Shown here in pieces: positions 17,873-26,096 of a stretch of DNA of 64,000 nucleotides; position 1 is the first letter of the stretch; each line of letters starts with the position of its first letter. The notes under the pieces are model-generated. The model saw only the letters and a list, made by a program, of their open reading frames with translations, was not told the origin of the DNA and searched no databases. The stretch covers positions 1 to 64,000 of the forward strand of contig NZ_RCVZ01000002.1 in the NCBI RefSeq assembly GCF_003668575.1, given 5' to 3'. The DNA is from Falsibacillus albus (lineage in GTDB: Bacteria > Bacillota > Bacilli > Bacillales > DSM-25281). The position numbers were made by a program, and so were the translations under genes.

Positions 17873-17877
17873 TCCAA

Positions 17878-18066
17878 TCAAGGTTCTTTAATGAATGAGG
17901 TGGGATCAGGAATAAGTCCATCGTCTATTTGATAATGAACGTTCAATAATTCATCCAATTCCTGACTCAGCTTAACTGTATCTTGATTTGAAAAACCGTT
18001 GATCAAACCGGATTCGATCATTTCTCCCCGTTTCTCTTCAATCAGGATAGCTAAGTGGAGTTTCAA
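17878..18066 (-). CDS. Spo0E-family aspartyl-phosphate phosphatase
   Basis: The 62-residue peptide has the Spo0E signature: an N-terminal helix with EEKRGEMIESG, then VKLSQELDELLN containing the SQELD motif. Such proteins dephosphorylate Spo0A~P and delay sporulation. I start it at TTG 18066, five nucleotides after AGAGGTGG; GTG 18075 lies inside that ribosome binding site. A second family member is at 31864. Which one, if either, acts on Spo0A cannot be told from sequence. Confidence 0.8.
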   Translation of the reverse strand: MKLHLAILIEEKRGEMIESGLINGFSNQDTVKLSQELDELLNVHYQIDDGLIPDPTSFIKEP

Positions 18067-18096
18067 TTTTCCCACCTCTTTTTAATCTTTATTTAT

Positions 18097-18702
18097 CTAT
18101 TTAGCAAAACGGTGATGACCGATCGTTACTGTCTCTTGTGTTGAGAAAATCCACTTACTCGTACTTGTTTCTGGATTATAGAAGAAAAGAGACCCATTTC
18201 CTTTGCCGCGGAATTTCAATGCTTCATCGACAGCTTTTACAGCCGAAGGTTTAGCAGGTTGGTTTATTTGTCCGTTTTCAACAGGTGAGAACGCGTAATG
18301 TCCATTGATATCCTGATAAATGACGGAATGAATTGAATCAGGGAATTGATCTGAATCCACCCTATTCAACACGACAGTCGCAACCGCAACCTGACCAGCA
18401 TAAGGTTCTCCCTTTGCTTCTGCTGTTACCAATTTAGCCAGTAATTCTTTATCTGCTTCAGAGACCTGGCTCGGTAATTTTAAAGTTTCATTTGGGTATA
18501 TCATTGAATTATCAAGATTATTCACAGATTTCAGTTCCTTAGCAGGAACACCATATTTCTTTCCGATTTTCCAAAGGCTATCGCCTTTTTTTACCGTATA
18601 GTTTGATTGAGCAGCATCCGCTTGCCCATGATGGAAGGTGAATAAACCAGCACCTAAAAGAGTAGCTATAACGAAAGATTTTACTGTCTTTTGTTTTCTC
18701 AT
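18097..18702 (-). CDS. ykvT: LysM / SleB-type cell-wall hydrolase (YkvT-like)
   Basis: The 201-residue secreted protein has a signal peptide (about 1-30, ending near ADAA), one LysM peptidoglycan-binding domain (YTVKKGDSLWKIGKKYG, about 35-77) and a hydrolase_2 catalytic domain (LAKLVTAEAKGEPYAGQVAVATVVLNR onwards). SleB-type enzymes are lytic transglycosylases of spore cortex; YkvT is the related B. subtilis gene next to ykvS. The glutamate in AEAKGE is the expected catalytic acid. It lies 21 nt upstream of the Spo0E-like gene on the same strand. Confidence 0.85.
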   Translation of the reverse strand: MRKQKTVKSFVIATLLGAGLFTFHHGQADAAQSNYTVKKGDSLWKIGKKYGVPAKELKSVNNLDNSMIYPNETLKLPSQVSEADKELLAKLVTAEAKGEPYAGQVAVATVVLNRVDSDQFPDSIHSVIYQDINGHYAFSPVENGQINQPAKPSAVKAVDEALKFRGKGNGSLFFYNPETSTSKWIFSTQETVTIGHHRFAK

Positions 18703-18964
18703 TATTTACCTCCTTGCAATGACTTACACCACATACCATAACAACGGGCAATCATAATTTCAGCAGGTAATAATTTCTAGCGAAAACAAAAAAGCTGCGA
18801 AAATTGATACATCAACTTTTGAGCTCATGATAGAAATTTTTTCTATTGTATATTGTATATCGGCAAAAAAAGGTTCTTTTTTACATTATCGTAATGATTA
18901 AATTACAAATTTTAGTGATGCATTCATATTGAATAGTTAGACAATCGGGGGCGATTATAAAGTA

Positions 18965-19162
18965 TTAACTTCTTGGCTCAGGCATATATGTGTAGATGAC
19001 TCCGCCGCCTCTTTGTGCTATGCCGAAAAAATGCTTAAAATCTGGACGCGCCACTAATAACTGCCGAAATGGCAAAAACTCTTCTTTGCTGATGTATAAT
19101 TTGTCAAGGTCCCCATTTTGCAGCTTATCCAATTGCTCTCTATATTGTTCCAACGTGTCCAT
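18965..19162 (-). CDS. Small conserved-looking protein, unknown
   Basis: The 65-residue product has a charged helical N-terminus (LEQYREQLDKLQNGDLDKLYI) and a C-terminal part with RGGGVIYTY. I do not recognise the family. The start ATG 19162 has AAGGAG 8 nt upstream; ATG 19198 has none. It is divergent from ykvS. The 262 bp between it and ykvT hold no further feature. Confidence 0.55.
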   Translation of the reverse strand: MDTLEQYREQLDKLQNGDLDKLYISKEEFLPFRQLLVARPDFKHFFGIAQRGGGVIYTYMPEPRS

Positions 19163-19322
19163 CTCCTTCACTCCTTCAACCTGATCTACTTCAATCATTA
19201 TACTATAACCCAGTACTGAATAAATTCGATGTAAAGTTTTCTAAAAATATAGAAAATAACTTTACGAATACAAAAAATTAGTGCAAACTATTAGTAAAGA
19301 ATGGAAAAGGGGAGAGCTACAA

Positions 19323-19514
19323 GTGAAAAAAGCAGAAGTGGGGAATGTGATCGAGTTTAAAGGTGGTCTGCATGGAATCGTAGAGAAAGTAAATGAAAAT
19401 TCCGTGATCGTCGATCTCACCTATATGGAAAATTATCGAGACCTAGAGCTTGAAGAAAAAACAGTCGTTAACCATAAAAATTATAAAATAATTAAATTGA
19501 ATGTAAACGCTTAA
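19323..19514 (+). CDS. ykvS: YkvS-like small protein
   Basis: The 63-residue beta-rich protein (GNVIEFKGGLHGIVEKV, NSVIVDLTYMENY) agrees with B. subtilis YkvS (about 60 aa; DUF2187 type). The family is of unknown function and has an SH3-like barrel feel. The start GTG 19323 follows GGGGAG by 8 nt; upstream in-frame codons are not preceded by one. It has its own terminator at 19529-19562. Confidence 0.8.
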   Translation: MKKAEVGNVIEFKGGLHGIVEKVNENSVIVDLTYMENYRDLELEEKTVVNHKNYKIIKLNVNA

Positions 19515-19528
19515 GAAGCATTAACAAC

Positions 19529-19562
19529 AAATCCGGGCCCTTAATTTAGGGTCCGGATTTTT
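19529..19562 (+). terminator. ykvS terminator
   Basis: The stem AAATCCGGGCCCT / AGGGTCCGGATTT is followed by T residues, just upstream of the next gene. Confidence 0.8.
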
Positions 19563-19624
19563 ATGATTGGTTTAAAAGTCCTCCTAATAGGAAAACTCTA
19601 TATTAGGGATTTAGGAGGGCGATT

Positions 19625-20938
19625 ATGATCAACACACACTTTTGGAAAAAAGCTAGAAAAAATTTTTGGTTCTTGCCAACCATCTATACGATTGCAGCAA
19701 TCATACTGGCATACAGTACATTCCTTTTGGATTTTCTGTATGTAAATGCTAAATCCAAGATATTCCCTTCATTTTTCATGACTAATTTCAGCTTAGCATC
19801 AACTATAATCAGCACCATTTCTTCATCCATCCTGACGATGACAACCATCACATTCTCCTCCATCATGGTTGTTCTTACAACGTTTTTATCACAATATTCT
19901 CCAAGGACCGTTCAAAATTTAATCAATGACCGTCCAACCCAAAACGTTTTAGCCATCTTTGTATCGGGATATGTGTATAACATTACGTTATTGGTTCTCC
20001 TAAAAGGAGAAAAGCAGCAAGAATTATATATTTCACCTATATTCGCGGCAATGGTGGCCATTATATGCCTATTTGTATTTGTGTATTTTGTTCAGCATGT
20101 TGCAAATTGGGTAAAGGTCAGTCATTTAATTCATAATATAACGACTAAAACCAATGAAAAAATCGAGACAAGCTTTCTAATGAAAAAAGAATCCAATGAT
20201 AAGAAAGAATACAATGAGGAAGAACTACTTGCACGCTATCCAGTTAAAGTAGTGATAAAAGCGAAAAATGAAGGTTTTTTCCAACAAGTCAATATTCATG
20301 GATTGACCGCTCAAGCCCAAAGAGATCAATGCTGTATCAAGATGCTGAAGACCTCCGGGCAATACGTGGTACAGGAAACACCGCTTTTCGAAGTTCACTG
20401 TCATTCGCATGGAATAAGAGGTGAGAAATACTTAAAGTTCATTACCTTTGGTCCGGATAAAGAACCGATCGAAGATATCGATTTAGGAATCCGAAAATTG
20501 ACAGAGGTGGCGTTAAGAGCCATTTCCCCTGCAATCAATGATCCTAATACCGCCATCGACTGCATCGAACAGATCGGCATCCTCCTTTCCCAACTCGGCA
20601 GGAAAGACATTCCTGGAGATTATATTCTTGATGATAAAAATGAAGTCAGATTGGTCATGGAACAGCCTTCTTTTCATGATTATCTTTATAAAAGCTTTTT
20701 TCAGCTAAGGTATTATGGGAAAAATGACATATCCATCATGACAGAAATCATTAAGGCGCTTGACCATATAGCCGCAACAAATAATAGAGAAGTCAAAACA
20801 ATCATTTGGGAATATAAAGATTATATATTGGAAGGAATTAATTATGATGCTCTTCAAAAGTTGGATATTTTATTTTTGGACAAACATATCAGAAGCCTGG
20901 CAAATTCTTGCGAAGTGTCGATGGCCAATGATCAATAG
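19625..20938 (+). CDS. DUF2254 family membrane protein
   Basis: The 437-residue protein has four N-terminal membrane helices (about 15-40, 50-80, 95-130 and 138-160), then a large cytoplasmic domain. The segments SSSILTMTTITFSSIMVVLTT, QYSPR and LRAISPAINDPNTA are characteristic of DUF2254. The function is unknown; the family is widespread in bacteria. AGGAGGG precedes the ATG by 7 nt. It is monocistronic, with a bidirectional terminator shared with the small gene beyond. Confidence 0.8.
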   Translation: MINTHFWKKARKNFWFLPTIYTIAAIILAYSTFLLDFLYVNAKSKIFPSFFMTNFSLASTIISTISSSILTMTTITFSSIMVVLTTFLSQYSPRTVQNLINDRPTQNVLAIFVSGYVYNITLLVLLKGEKQQELYISPIFAAMVAIICLFVFVYFVQHVANWVKVSHLIHNITTKTNEKIETSFLMKKESNDKKEYNEEELLARYPVKVVIKAKNEGFFQQVNIHGLTAQAQRDQCCIKMLKTSGQYVVQETPLFEVHCHSHGIRGEKYLKFITFGPDKEPIEDIDLGIRKLTEVALRAISPAINDPNTAIDCIEQIGILLSQLGRKDIPGDYILDDKNEVRLVMEQPSFHDYLYKSFFQLRYYGKNDISIMTEIIKALDHIAATNNREVKTIIWEYKDYILEGINYDALQKLDILFLDKHIRSLANSCEVSMANDQ

Positions 20939-20953
20939 CATGTTCACATGGAA

Positions 20954-20979
20954 GAGCCGCACTTTTTTATGTGCGGCTC
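20954..20979. terminator. Bidirectional terminator
   Basis: The perfect stem GAGCCGCAC / GTGCGGCTC lies between the DUF2254 gene and the convergent small gene. Confidence 0.8.
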
Positions 20980-20983
20980 CTAA

Positions 20984-21109
20984 TTATTGTACACGATTAT
21001 TACTTTGGCCATCAGCCAGCTCTTTTTTTGAAGAGACCTTGCCATGTGGATGCTGATCCTGTTTTCTCACATTCCATTGGCGTTCCTTTTCATGCTTTGA
21101 CTTTGTCAT
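20984..21109 (-). CDS. Small hydrophilic protein (41 aa)
   Basis: A frame from ATG 21109 to TAA 20984-20986 follows the ribosome binding site GGAGGGG at a spacing of 5-6 nt. The product starts MTKSKHEKERQWNVRK and is rich in Lys, Gln, His and Ser, with no hydrophobic core. The bias is like that of minor small spore proteins, but I do not recognise the family. It ends 5 nt from a strong terminator, which supports a real transcript. Confidence 0.55.
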   Translation of the reverse strand: MTKSKHEKERQWNVRKQDQHPHGKVSSKKELADGQSNNRVQ

Positions 21110-21390
21110 TTTTCCCCTCCAAGAATATGTCCTGATTCATATTTTGAACCAAATTTCAGGAATTACTCCCTTCTCTAAACATTGAAATTGGGGAATGAAT
21201 CCATTTTCCCACTCAACTCCAGCATAAAAACAAATAAATTTATTTTTGGAAAAATATTAGGTCAGTTTGATTATTTTTCTAATTTTATAGCCATCTTTTC
21301 TGAATTTCGTCTACAATAGTAAATAGACAACCCGTACGATTTACGTTGGAAATTGAAAAACGGGAAATGACATAAAAGGGGCTGAACATA

Positions 21391-22050
21391 TTGAAAAATT
21401 GGATTAAACCGATTCTGCCAGGGATTGTAGGGGTATTCCTGTTGGCAGGGTGTGGAACAGCGGAGCAATCGAATAAGAATGTTGATGGCTCGGGCAGCAA
21501 TGACACCACTGCATCGACTGAACAATCAAAAGAAAACAGCACCACTACAGCAGATCAAACATCAACAGACCAAAAACGGGAATTGGAAAAAACATTATCT
21601 TATATGAATGATGGTAAAAATAAGGAAGAAAAAGCCACGCTAACGCAAAGCGACAACCAGGACTTTTCTTTATACGTACTGCCGGAGTTCGAATTAACTG
21701 CAGAAGAACCTCATAAAGACAGTTTATATTTAAAAGAAAACGATCAAATCTTCATGCGAATTGAAATGCTCCCAAATGATGCTGATCAGAATACCATTGT
21801 GGAAAATACCAAATCCCAGTTAGGCGCTGTCAATAGCGATGTAAAAAAACTTGATCCACCTGCAGACCAAGACTGGCTAAAGGATGCAACCATCCTTCAA
21901 GCGCAAAATGATACTGATGTTGTAACCTCGTACTTGATCAATCAGGATGAAGCTACGGTCAAACTGACCATCTTTAATAAAAAGGATCAAAATTACGAAG
22001 ATGCATTGCTTAAAATGGCCGAAACCATCATGCCGACAGCAAGCAAGTAA
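21391..22050 (+). CDS. Lipoprotein of unknown function
   Basis: The 219-residue protein has a lipoprotein signal with the lipobox LLAGCG (lipidated Cys about residue 21), a low-complexity Ser/Thr/Asn/Gln linker (25-65), and a folded domain (about 68-217). No named domain is recognised. The start is TTG 21391 with AAAAGGGG upstream. It is expected on the outer face of the membrane. A terminator follows at 22099. Confidence 0.8.
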   Translation: MKNWIKPILPGIVGVFLLAGCGTAEQSNKNVDGSGSNDTTASTEQSKENSTTTADQTSTDQKRELEKTLSYMNDGKNKEEKATLTQSDNQDFSLYVLPEFELTAEEPHKDSLYLKENDQIFMRIEMLPNDADQNTIVENTKSQLGAVNSDVKKLDPPADQDWLKDATILQAQNDTDVVTSYLINQDEATVKLTIFNKKDQNYEDALLKMAETIMPTASK

Positions 22051-22098
22051 TGCCAAAAAGGGTGTTCCCTTTCTGGCAGCCTCAATCGCAATAAAAAG

Positions 22099-22131
22099 GA
22101 ATCGAGAAAAATTTCTTCTCGATTCTTTTTT
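22099..22131 (+). terminator. Lipoprotein gene terminator
   Basis: The stem GAATCGAGA / TCTCGATTC is followed by a run of T. Confidence 0.75.
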
Positions 22132-22173
22132 TACTTTTCGTGCGATGCGTCGCTTTCTAAGCATTCCTTTTCC

Positions 22174-22243
22174 TGTGCCAACATCGAACGACCTCACTTC
22201 GTGTGATGCCCATAGGAAAGCGAGGACTTGCACGGAAATCAAC
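22174..22243 (+). repeat. Dispersed palindromic repeat, copy D (3' half only)
   Basis: It contains GTGCCAACATCGAACGACC, CACTTCGTGTGA and the closing arm GCACGGAAATCAAC, as in copies C and E. The opening half is missing or diverged. The flank AACAGCGGTGTTTA matches the flanks of copies B and F. Confidence 0.7.
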
Positions 22244-22269
22244 AGCGGTGTTTAAACAAAGCTATTTTT

Positions 22270-23313
22270 TTAAATTCTTCTCTCCTTGATCGGTTTCATC
22301 CAAAGCAATACCACAAACAGTAGACTGATATAGCCAAACAATGGGTACAAATATGCTAATAACGTCCCATAATTGATCATGCTTAATGAAGAGGTCAAAC
22401 ATAAGATTACTCCATACAGCCAAATACTGTTGATATTCCAATATCCTTGCAGTTGTTTTTCCAATCCGTAAATATTGCCGATCACCGAAGTAAATATCTC
22501 TCCATAAATTATCAATATATAAAGAATGTATATTTCAGATGCGAATTTCTTCATGATGATGGCCATTGGGATATCATAAGAGGTCAAATCCGGGAGCATC
22601 ACCAATGTAAAATGGCTGGAAATCAGGATTAAAGTCAATATCAATCCCCCGATAATTCCTCCCCACCGTACCACCTTTTTATTATTGACCTCGACTGCGA
22701 CAGGTACCAGAACAGCTTGTGCCAAGGATAAATTCAAAGCCGTATACGAAAAAGGTGCCACAACGGATTTCCACCCATCCCCTGCATGAGGGATATGTAA
22801 AAAGAAATCACCGAAATCACCTCTTTGGACGGAATGGAACATTAAATAAAAATTAAAGAAAACCATCAATGGCACCACAAAGGAATTGACGGCAAATAAA
22901 CCATTAACGCCCATCGAAATCACGATAAATGCCAATCCGGTTGTAATCAAGACACCAATGAATTTGGATATCCCCAGCTGTTCCTCAAACAGCGCTCCAG
23001 CCCCTGAAATCATCACAGAGCAAACCCCTAAAAGCATGAACATCATCAACACATTCATCACACGAGAAAAGAATGGTCCAAATAAATATGTATTAAACTC
23101 CACATATGATTTCGCTTGTATATCTATGGATTTTTCCATCAACTTTGTCCCAAGCATGATGAATAAATAGCCTGCCATCAGGATCCCGATGAATCCGATG
23201 AATCCAAATCTAGAAAAAAATTCAACAATCTCTTTCCCAGTTGCAAAACCTGCGCCCACAACTGTCCCGACATAGACTGCTGCAATTTGTATGGACCTGA
23301 TCCAATCTTTCAT
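22270..23313 (-). CDS. ykvI: YkvI-like multi-spanning membrane protein
   Basis: The 347-residue protein has about ten membrane helices and an N-terminal helix broken by GTVVGAGFATGKEIVEFFSRFG. That break is a glycine-rich motif like the first helix of APC/LeuT-fold transporters. B. subtilis YkvI is the neighbour of clpE and of similar size. It is a probable secondary transporter with unknown substrate. GAGGTG precedes ATG 23313. It is divergent from clpE. Confidence 0.8.
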   Translation of the reverse strand: MKDWIRSIQIAAVYVGTVVGAGFATGKEIVEFFSRFGFIGFIGILMAGYLFIMLGTKLMEKSIDIQAKSYVEFNTYLFGPFFSRVMNVLMMFMLLGVCSVMISGAGALFEEQLGISKFIGVLITTGLAFIVISMGVNGLFAVNSFVVPLMVFFNFYLMFHSVQRGDFGDFFLHIPHAGDGWKSVVAPFSYTALNLSLAQAVLVPVAVEVNNKKVVRWGGIIGGLILTLILISSHFTLVMLPDLTSYDIPMAIIMKKFASEIYILYILIIYGEIFTSVIGNIYGLEKQLQGYWNINSIWLYGVILCLTSSLSMINYGTLLAYLYPLFGYISLLFVVLLWMKPIKERRI

Positions 23314-23398
23314 GTTTGCTTCACCTCATCTCCCTACTTCATCCATATGTACAAGTTGTCCATTTAAGAAGTAAAAAAAATTATAGAAAACACTTGAA

Positions 23399-23415
23399 AG
23401 TCAAAAAAGGTCAAA
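23399..23415 (+). promoter_or_regulatory. CtsR box 1 upstream of clpE
   Basis: AGTCAAA-AAA-GGTCAAA is a direct heptad repeat with 3-nt spacing that matches the CtsR operator pattern at both heptads. Confidence 0.85.
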
Positions 23416-23434
23416 TTATAATAAGAGTACAGAA

Positions 23435-23451
23435 GGTCAAATATAGTCAAA
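23435..23451 (+). promoter_or_regulatory. CtsR box 2 upstream of clpE
   Basis: GGTCAAA-TAT-AGTCAAA is a second full CtsR heptad pair, 19 nt after box 1. Confidence 0.88.
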
Positions 23452-23504
23452 GACAAACAAATCATTTGAGATTTTATGACCTTCGTATTATCCTATAATC
23501 AATA

Positions 23505-23521
23505 AGTCAAAGTTAGTCAAC
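23505..23521 (+). promoter_or_regulatory. CtsR box 3 at the clpE start site
   Basis: AGTCAAA-GTT-AGTCAAC has one mismatch in the last base. It begins 6 nt after a perfect -10 (TATAAT 23494-23499), so it would cover the transcription start. Confidence 0.8.
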
Positions 23522-23560
23522 ATCAAAACATTCAATTTTATAACTGAGGAGGAATGTCTC

Positions 23561-25699
23561 ATGTTATGTCAAAAATGTCATGAAAACCAAGCAAATATTC
23601 AATTGCATCTTCAAATAAATGGCCATACTGAACACGTGCATTTATGCAAAACGTGTTATACCGAAGAACGCCAAAAGATTACCAATGGTCTGGGGAATAC
23701 ACCTATCAATCAATACCCGGGATTCAATCACATGGATGAATTCTTTAAGAATATGAATTCTGGTACACCACAGGCAGACAGACAAAAATCACAAGGCGAT
23801 GCCTCCCGCGGCGGAAATGGATTTCTCGATCAATTCGGAAAGAATTTGACACAGTTAGCCAAAGCAGGAATCATTGACCCCGTCATCGGCCGCGAGGATG
23901 AAGTCAGCAGAGTCATTGAAATCCTAAATCGCAGAAACAAAAATAACCCAGTTCTCATTGGTGAGCCTGGAGTAGGGAAAACAGCGATAGCAGAAGGATT
24001 GGCATTGAAAATTGCAGAAAACCAAGTACCTAAGAAGCTTCTCAATAAGGAAGTCTATCTATTGGATGTTGCCTCTTTAGTAGCGAATACCGGTATCAGG
24101 GGCCAATTCGAAGAACGAATGAAACAGCTTATCCAAGAACTGAAAGCCAGAAAAAACGTTATTCTTTTCGTTGATGAAATTCACTTATTAGTCGGTGCAG
24201 GATCAGCGGAAGGCTCCATGGATGCAGGGAACATCCTGAAGCCTGCCCTAGCCCGCGGTGAACTACAGGTCATTGGAGCAACGACACTTAAAGAATATCG
24301 TCAGATTGAAAAGGATGCTGCCTTGGAGCGAAGATTCCAGCCGGTTCAAGTTCATGAGCCTACAGTTGAAGAGGCATTAGAAATTTTGAAAGGCATCAAA
24401 GATAAATATGAAAAATTCCACGGCATTTTATATTCAGATGAGGTGCTGAAAGCATGCGTAAACCTTTCCCATAGATATATCCAGGACCGATACCTGCCAG
24501 ATAAAGCGATTGACTTAATGGATGAAGCAGGTGCCAAATTAAATTTATCCATCGATGCTCCATCAACTGAAAAAGCTGAAGAAAGGCTAATCCAGATTGC
24601 GAAGGAAAAAGAAGCTTCACTTAAGGAAGAAGATTATGAGCTCGCCGCTGCATTGAGGGATGAGGAGGAAAAGATTCTTAAGTCCTTGAAAAATGAAGAA
24701 AGCCTTTCAGCTCCTGCTGTTAAAGTAGAGGATATTCAGAAGATCATTGAAAAGAAAACAGGGATCCCTGTTGGTAAAATTCAAGACACAGAACAGCAAA
24801 AAATGAAAAACCTTGGCATGAACTTGGCCAAAAACGTGATTGGCCAAAAAGAAGCAGTGGAAAAAGTGAGCAAAGCGATTCGCAGGAGTCGTGCTGGCCT
24901 AAAATCCAAATATCGCCCTATCGGCTCGTTCCTGTTCGTCGGACCAACCGGTGTAGGTAAAACAGAATTGACAAAAACGTTGGCTAAAGAATTATTTGGA
25001 ACTGAAGATAGCATGATCAGGCTGGATATGAGTGAATTCATGGAGAAGCATAGCATTTCCAAACTGATTGGCTCACCACCAGGATATGTCGGACATGAAG
25101 AAGCTGGACAGCTAACAGAAAAAGTGCGAAGAAACCCTTATTCCATTATCTTATTGGATGAAATTGAAAAAGCACATCCAGATGTTCAGCATATGTTCCT
25201 GCAAATCCTGGAGGATGGCCGGTTAACGGACAGCCAAGGACGAACAGTTAGCTTCAAGGAGACCGTCATCATTATGACGAGCAATGCAGGAACTTCCGAA
25301 AAAAATATTCAGGTTGGTTTTGAAAAAAATAATGCCATTAAAGAAACCAGCATCCTGGATTCGCTCGGCAGCTTCTTCAAGCCAGAGTTCCTGAACCGAT
25401 TTGACAGCATCATTGAATTCAAATCATTGGAAAAAGAAGATTTGCTTAAAATCGTAGATATCTTGCTTAATGATTTATTGGCGACAACAGAAGAACAAGG
25501 AATTACATTCCAAATTGATGATGCAGCCAAGGAAAAATTAGCGGAGCTTGGATACCATCCGGCATTTGGTGCCCGTCCTCTCCGCCGAGTGATCCAAGAG
25601 CATCTTGAAGATAAGATTGCCGACTTGATCCTTGATGAACCTGAAGTGAAAACAATTAATATTGTTTTGGAAAATGAGGAAATCAAAGTGAAGAAATAA
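23561..25699 (+). CDS. clpE: ATP-dependent Clp protease ATPase subunit ClpE
   Basis: The 712-residue Hsp100 protein has the ClpE-specific N-terminal zinc finger (CQKC about 3-6 and CKTC about 29-32). It then has AAA-1 with [15 protein letters not shown] and [12 protein letters not shown], a UVR-type coiled coil ([18 protein letters not shown]), AAA-2 with [15 protein letters not shown] and LLDEIEKAH, and the C-terminal D2-small domain. It unfolds damaged proteins for ClpP and promotes CtsR turnover. Three CtsR boxes upstream show heat-shock repression. AGGAGG precedes ATG 23561. It is monocistronic with a strong terminator. Confidence 0.96.
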   Translation: MLCQKCHENQANIQLHLQINGHTEHVHLCKTCYTEERQKITNGLGNTPINQYPGFNHMDEFFKNMNSGTPQADRQKSQGDASRGGNGFLDQFGKNLTQLAKAGIIDPVIGREDEVSRVIEILNRRNKNNPVLIGEPGVGKTAIAEGLALKIAENQVPKKLLNKEVYLLDVASLVANTGIRGQFEERMKQLIQELKARKNVILFVDEIHLLVGAGSAEGSMDAGNILKPALARGELQVIGATTLKEYRQIEKDAALERRFQPVQVHEPTVEEALEILKGIKDKYEKFHGILYSDEVLKACVNLSHRYIQDRYLPDKAIDLMDEAGAKLNLSIDAPSTEKAEERLIQIAKEKEASLKEEDYELAAALRDEEEKILKSLKNEESLSAPAVKVEDIQKIIEKKTGIPVGKIQDTEQQKMKNLGMNLAKNVIGQKEAVEKVSKAIRRSRAGLKSKYRPIGSFLFVGPTGVGKTELTKTLAKELFGTEDSMIRLDMSEFMEKHSISKLIGSPPGYVGHEEAGQLTEKVRRNPYSIILLDEIEKAHPDVQHMFLQILEDGRLTDSQGRTVSFKETVIIMTSNAGTSEKNIQVGFEKNNAIKETSILDSLGSFFKPEFLNRFDSIIEFKSLEKEDLLKIVDILLNDLLATTEEQGITFQIDDAAKEKLAELGYHPAFGARPLRRVIQEHLEDKIADLILDEPEVKTINIVLENEEIKVKK

Positions 25700-25703
25700 T
25701 AAA

Positions 25704-25750
25704 AAAACAGCTGTTCCATCGTTTAGAACGCGATTGGAACAGCTGTTTTT
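25704..25750 (+). terminator. clpE terminator
   Basis: A long stem AAAACAGCTGTTCCA / TGGAACAGCTGTTTT is followed by T residues. Confidence 0.85.
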
Positions 25751-25852
25751 GTTTATACAATTAAACAAAAAAAGTTTTTCAACAGTTTTCTTGATTAAGG
25801 GCAATTATTCTTTACGGCAAGAGTCTCCATAACGACTTCTTCGTTACCTTAG

Positions 25853-26090
25853 GCTCTTTTCTCAAAGATTGTTGTTTTTAACAGTTTTTCTTTAAAATAA
25901 CTCATCATAGGTTGTTGATTGAAGCGGAACGAGGAGAGGTCGGGCAGATGTTCGATTAAGTTCGGCACATCCGTGTGCCAACATCGAAAGACCTCACTTC
26001 GTGTGAGGCCCCTCGGAAAGCGAGCATCCTTCTGCGGAAATCAACCTTACACAACCTTTAATGAATAGCAACAAACTTTACGAAAAGAGC
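25853..26090 (+). repeat. Dispersed palindromic repeat, copy E, with outer inverted arms
   Basis: The inner element (25914-26045) starts GTTGATTGAAGCGGAA and ends CCTTCTGCGGAAATCAAC; its 3' 100 nt nearly equal copy C. Outside it, GCTCTTTTCTCAAAGATTG (from 25853) is an imperfect inverted repeat of CAAACTTTACGAAAAGAGC (ending 26090). The whole gap between clpE and the oligopeptidase gene is occupied by this element and the clpE terminator. Confidence 0.8.
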
Positions 26091-26096
26091 ATTACC

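Larger units (their letters stand above)
17386..17877. other. Intergenic region with repeat copy C
   Basis: Nearly 500 bp without a gene. It holds a small hairpin (CTGCC / GGCAG near 17452-17468), the palindromic repeat at 17613-17763 and the terminator of the Spo0E-like gene at 17846-17872. Short frames across the repeat have no ribosome binding site. Confidence 0.6.

Noticed and set aside
19506-19519. cre-like TGTAAACGCTTAAG
   Set aside because: It lies within the last codons and stop of ykvS and misses the final consensus bases.
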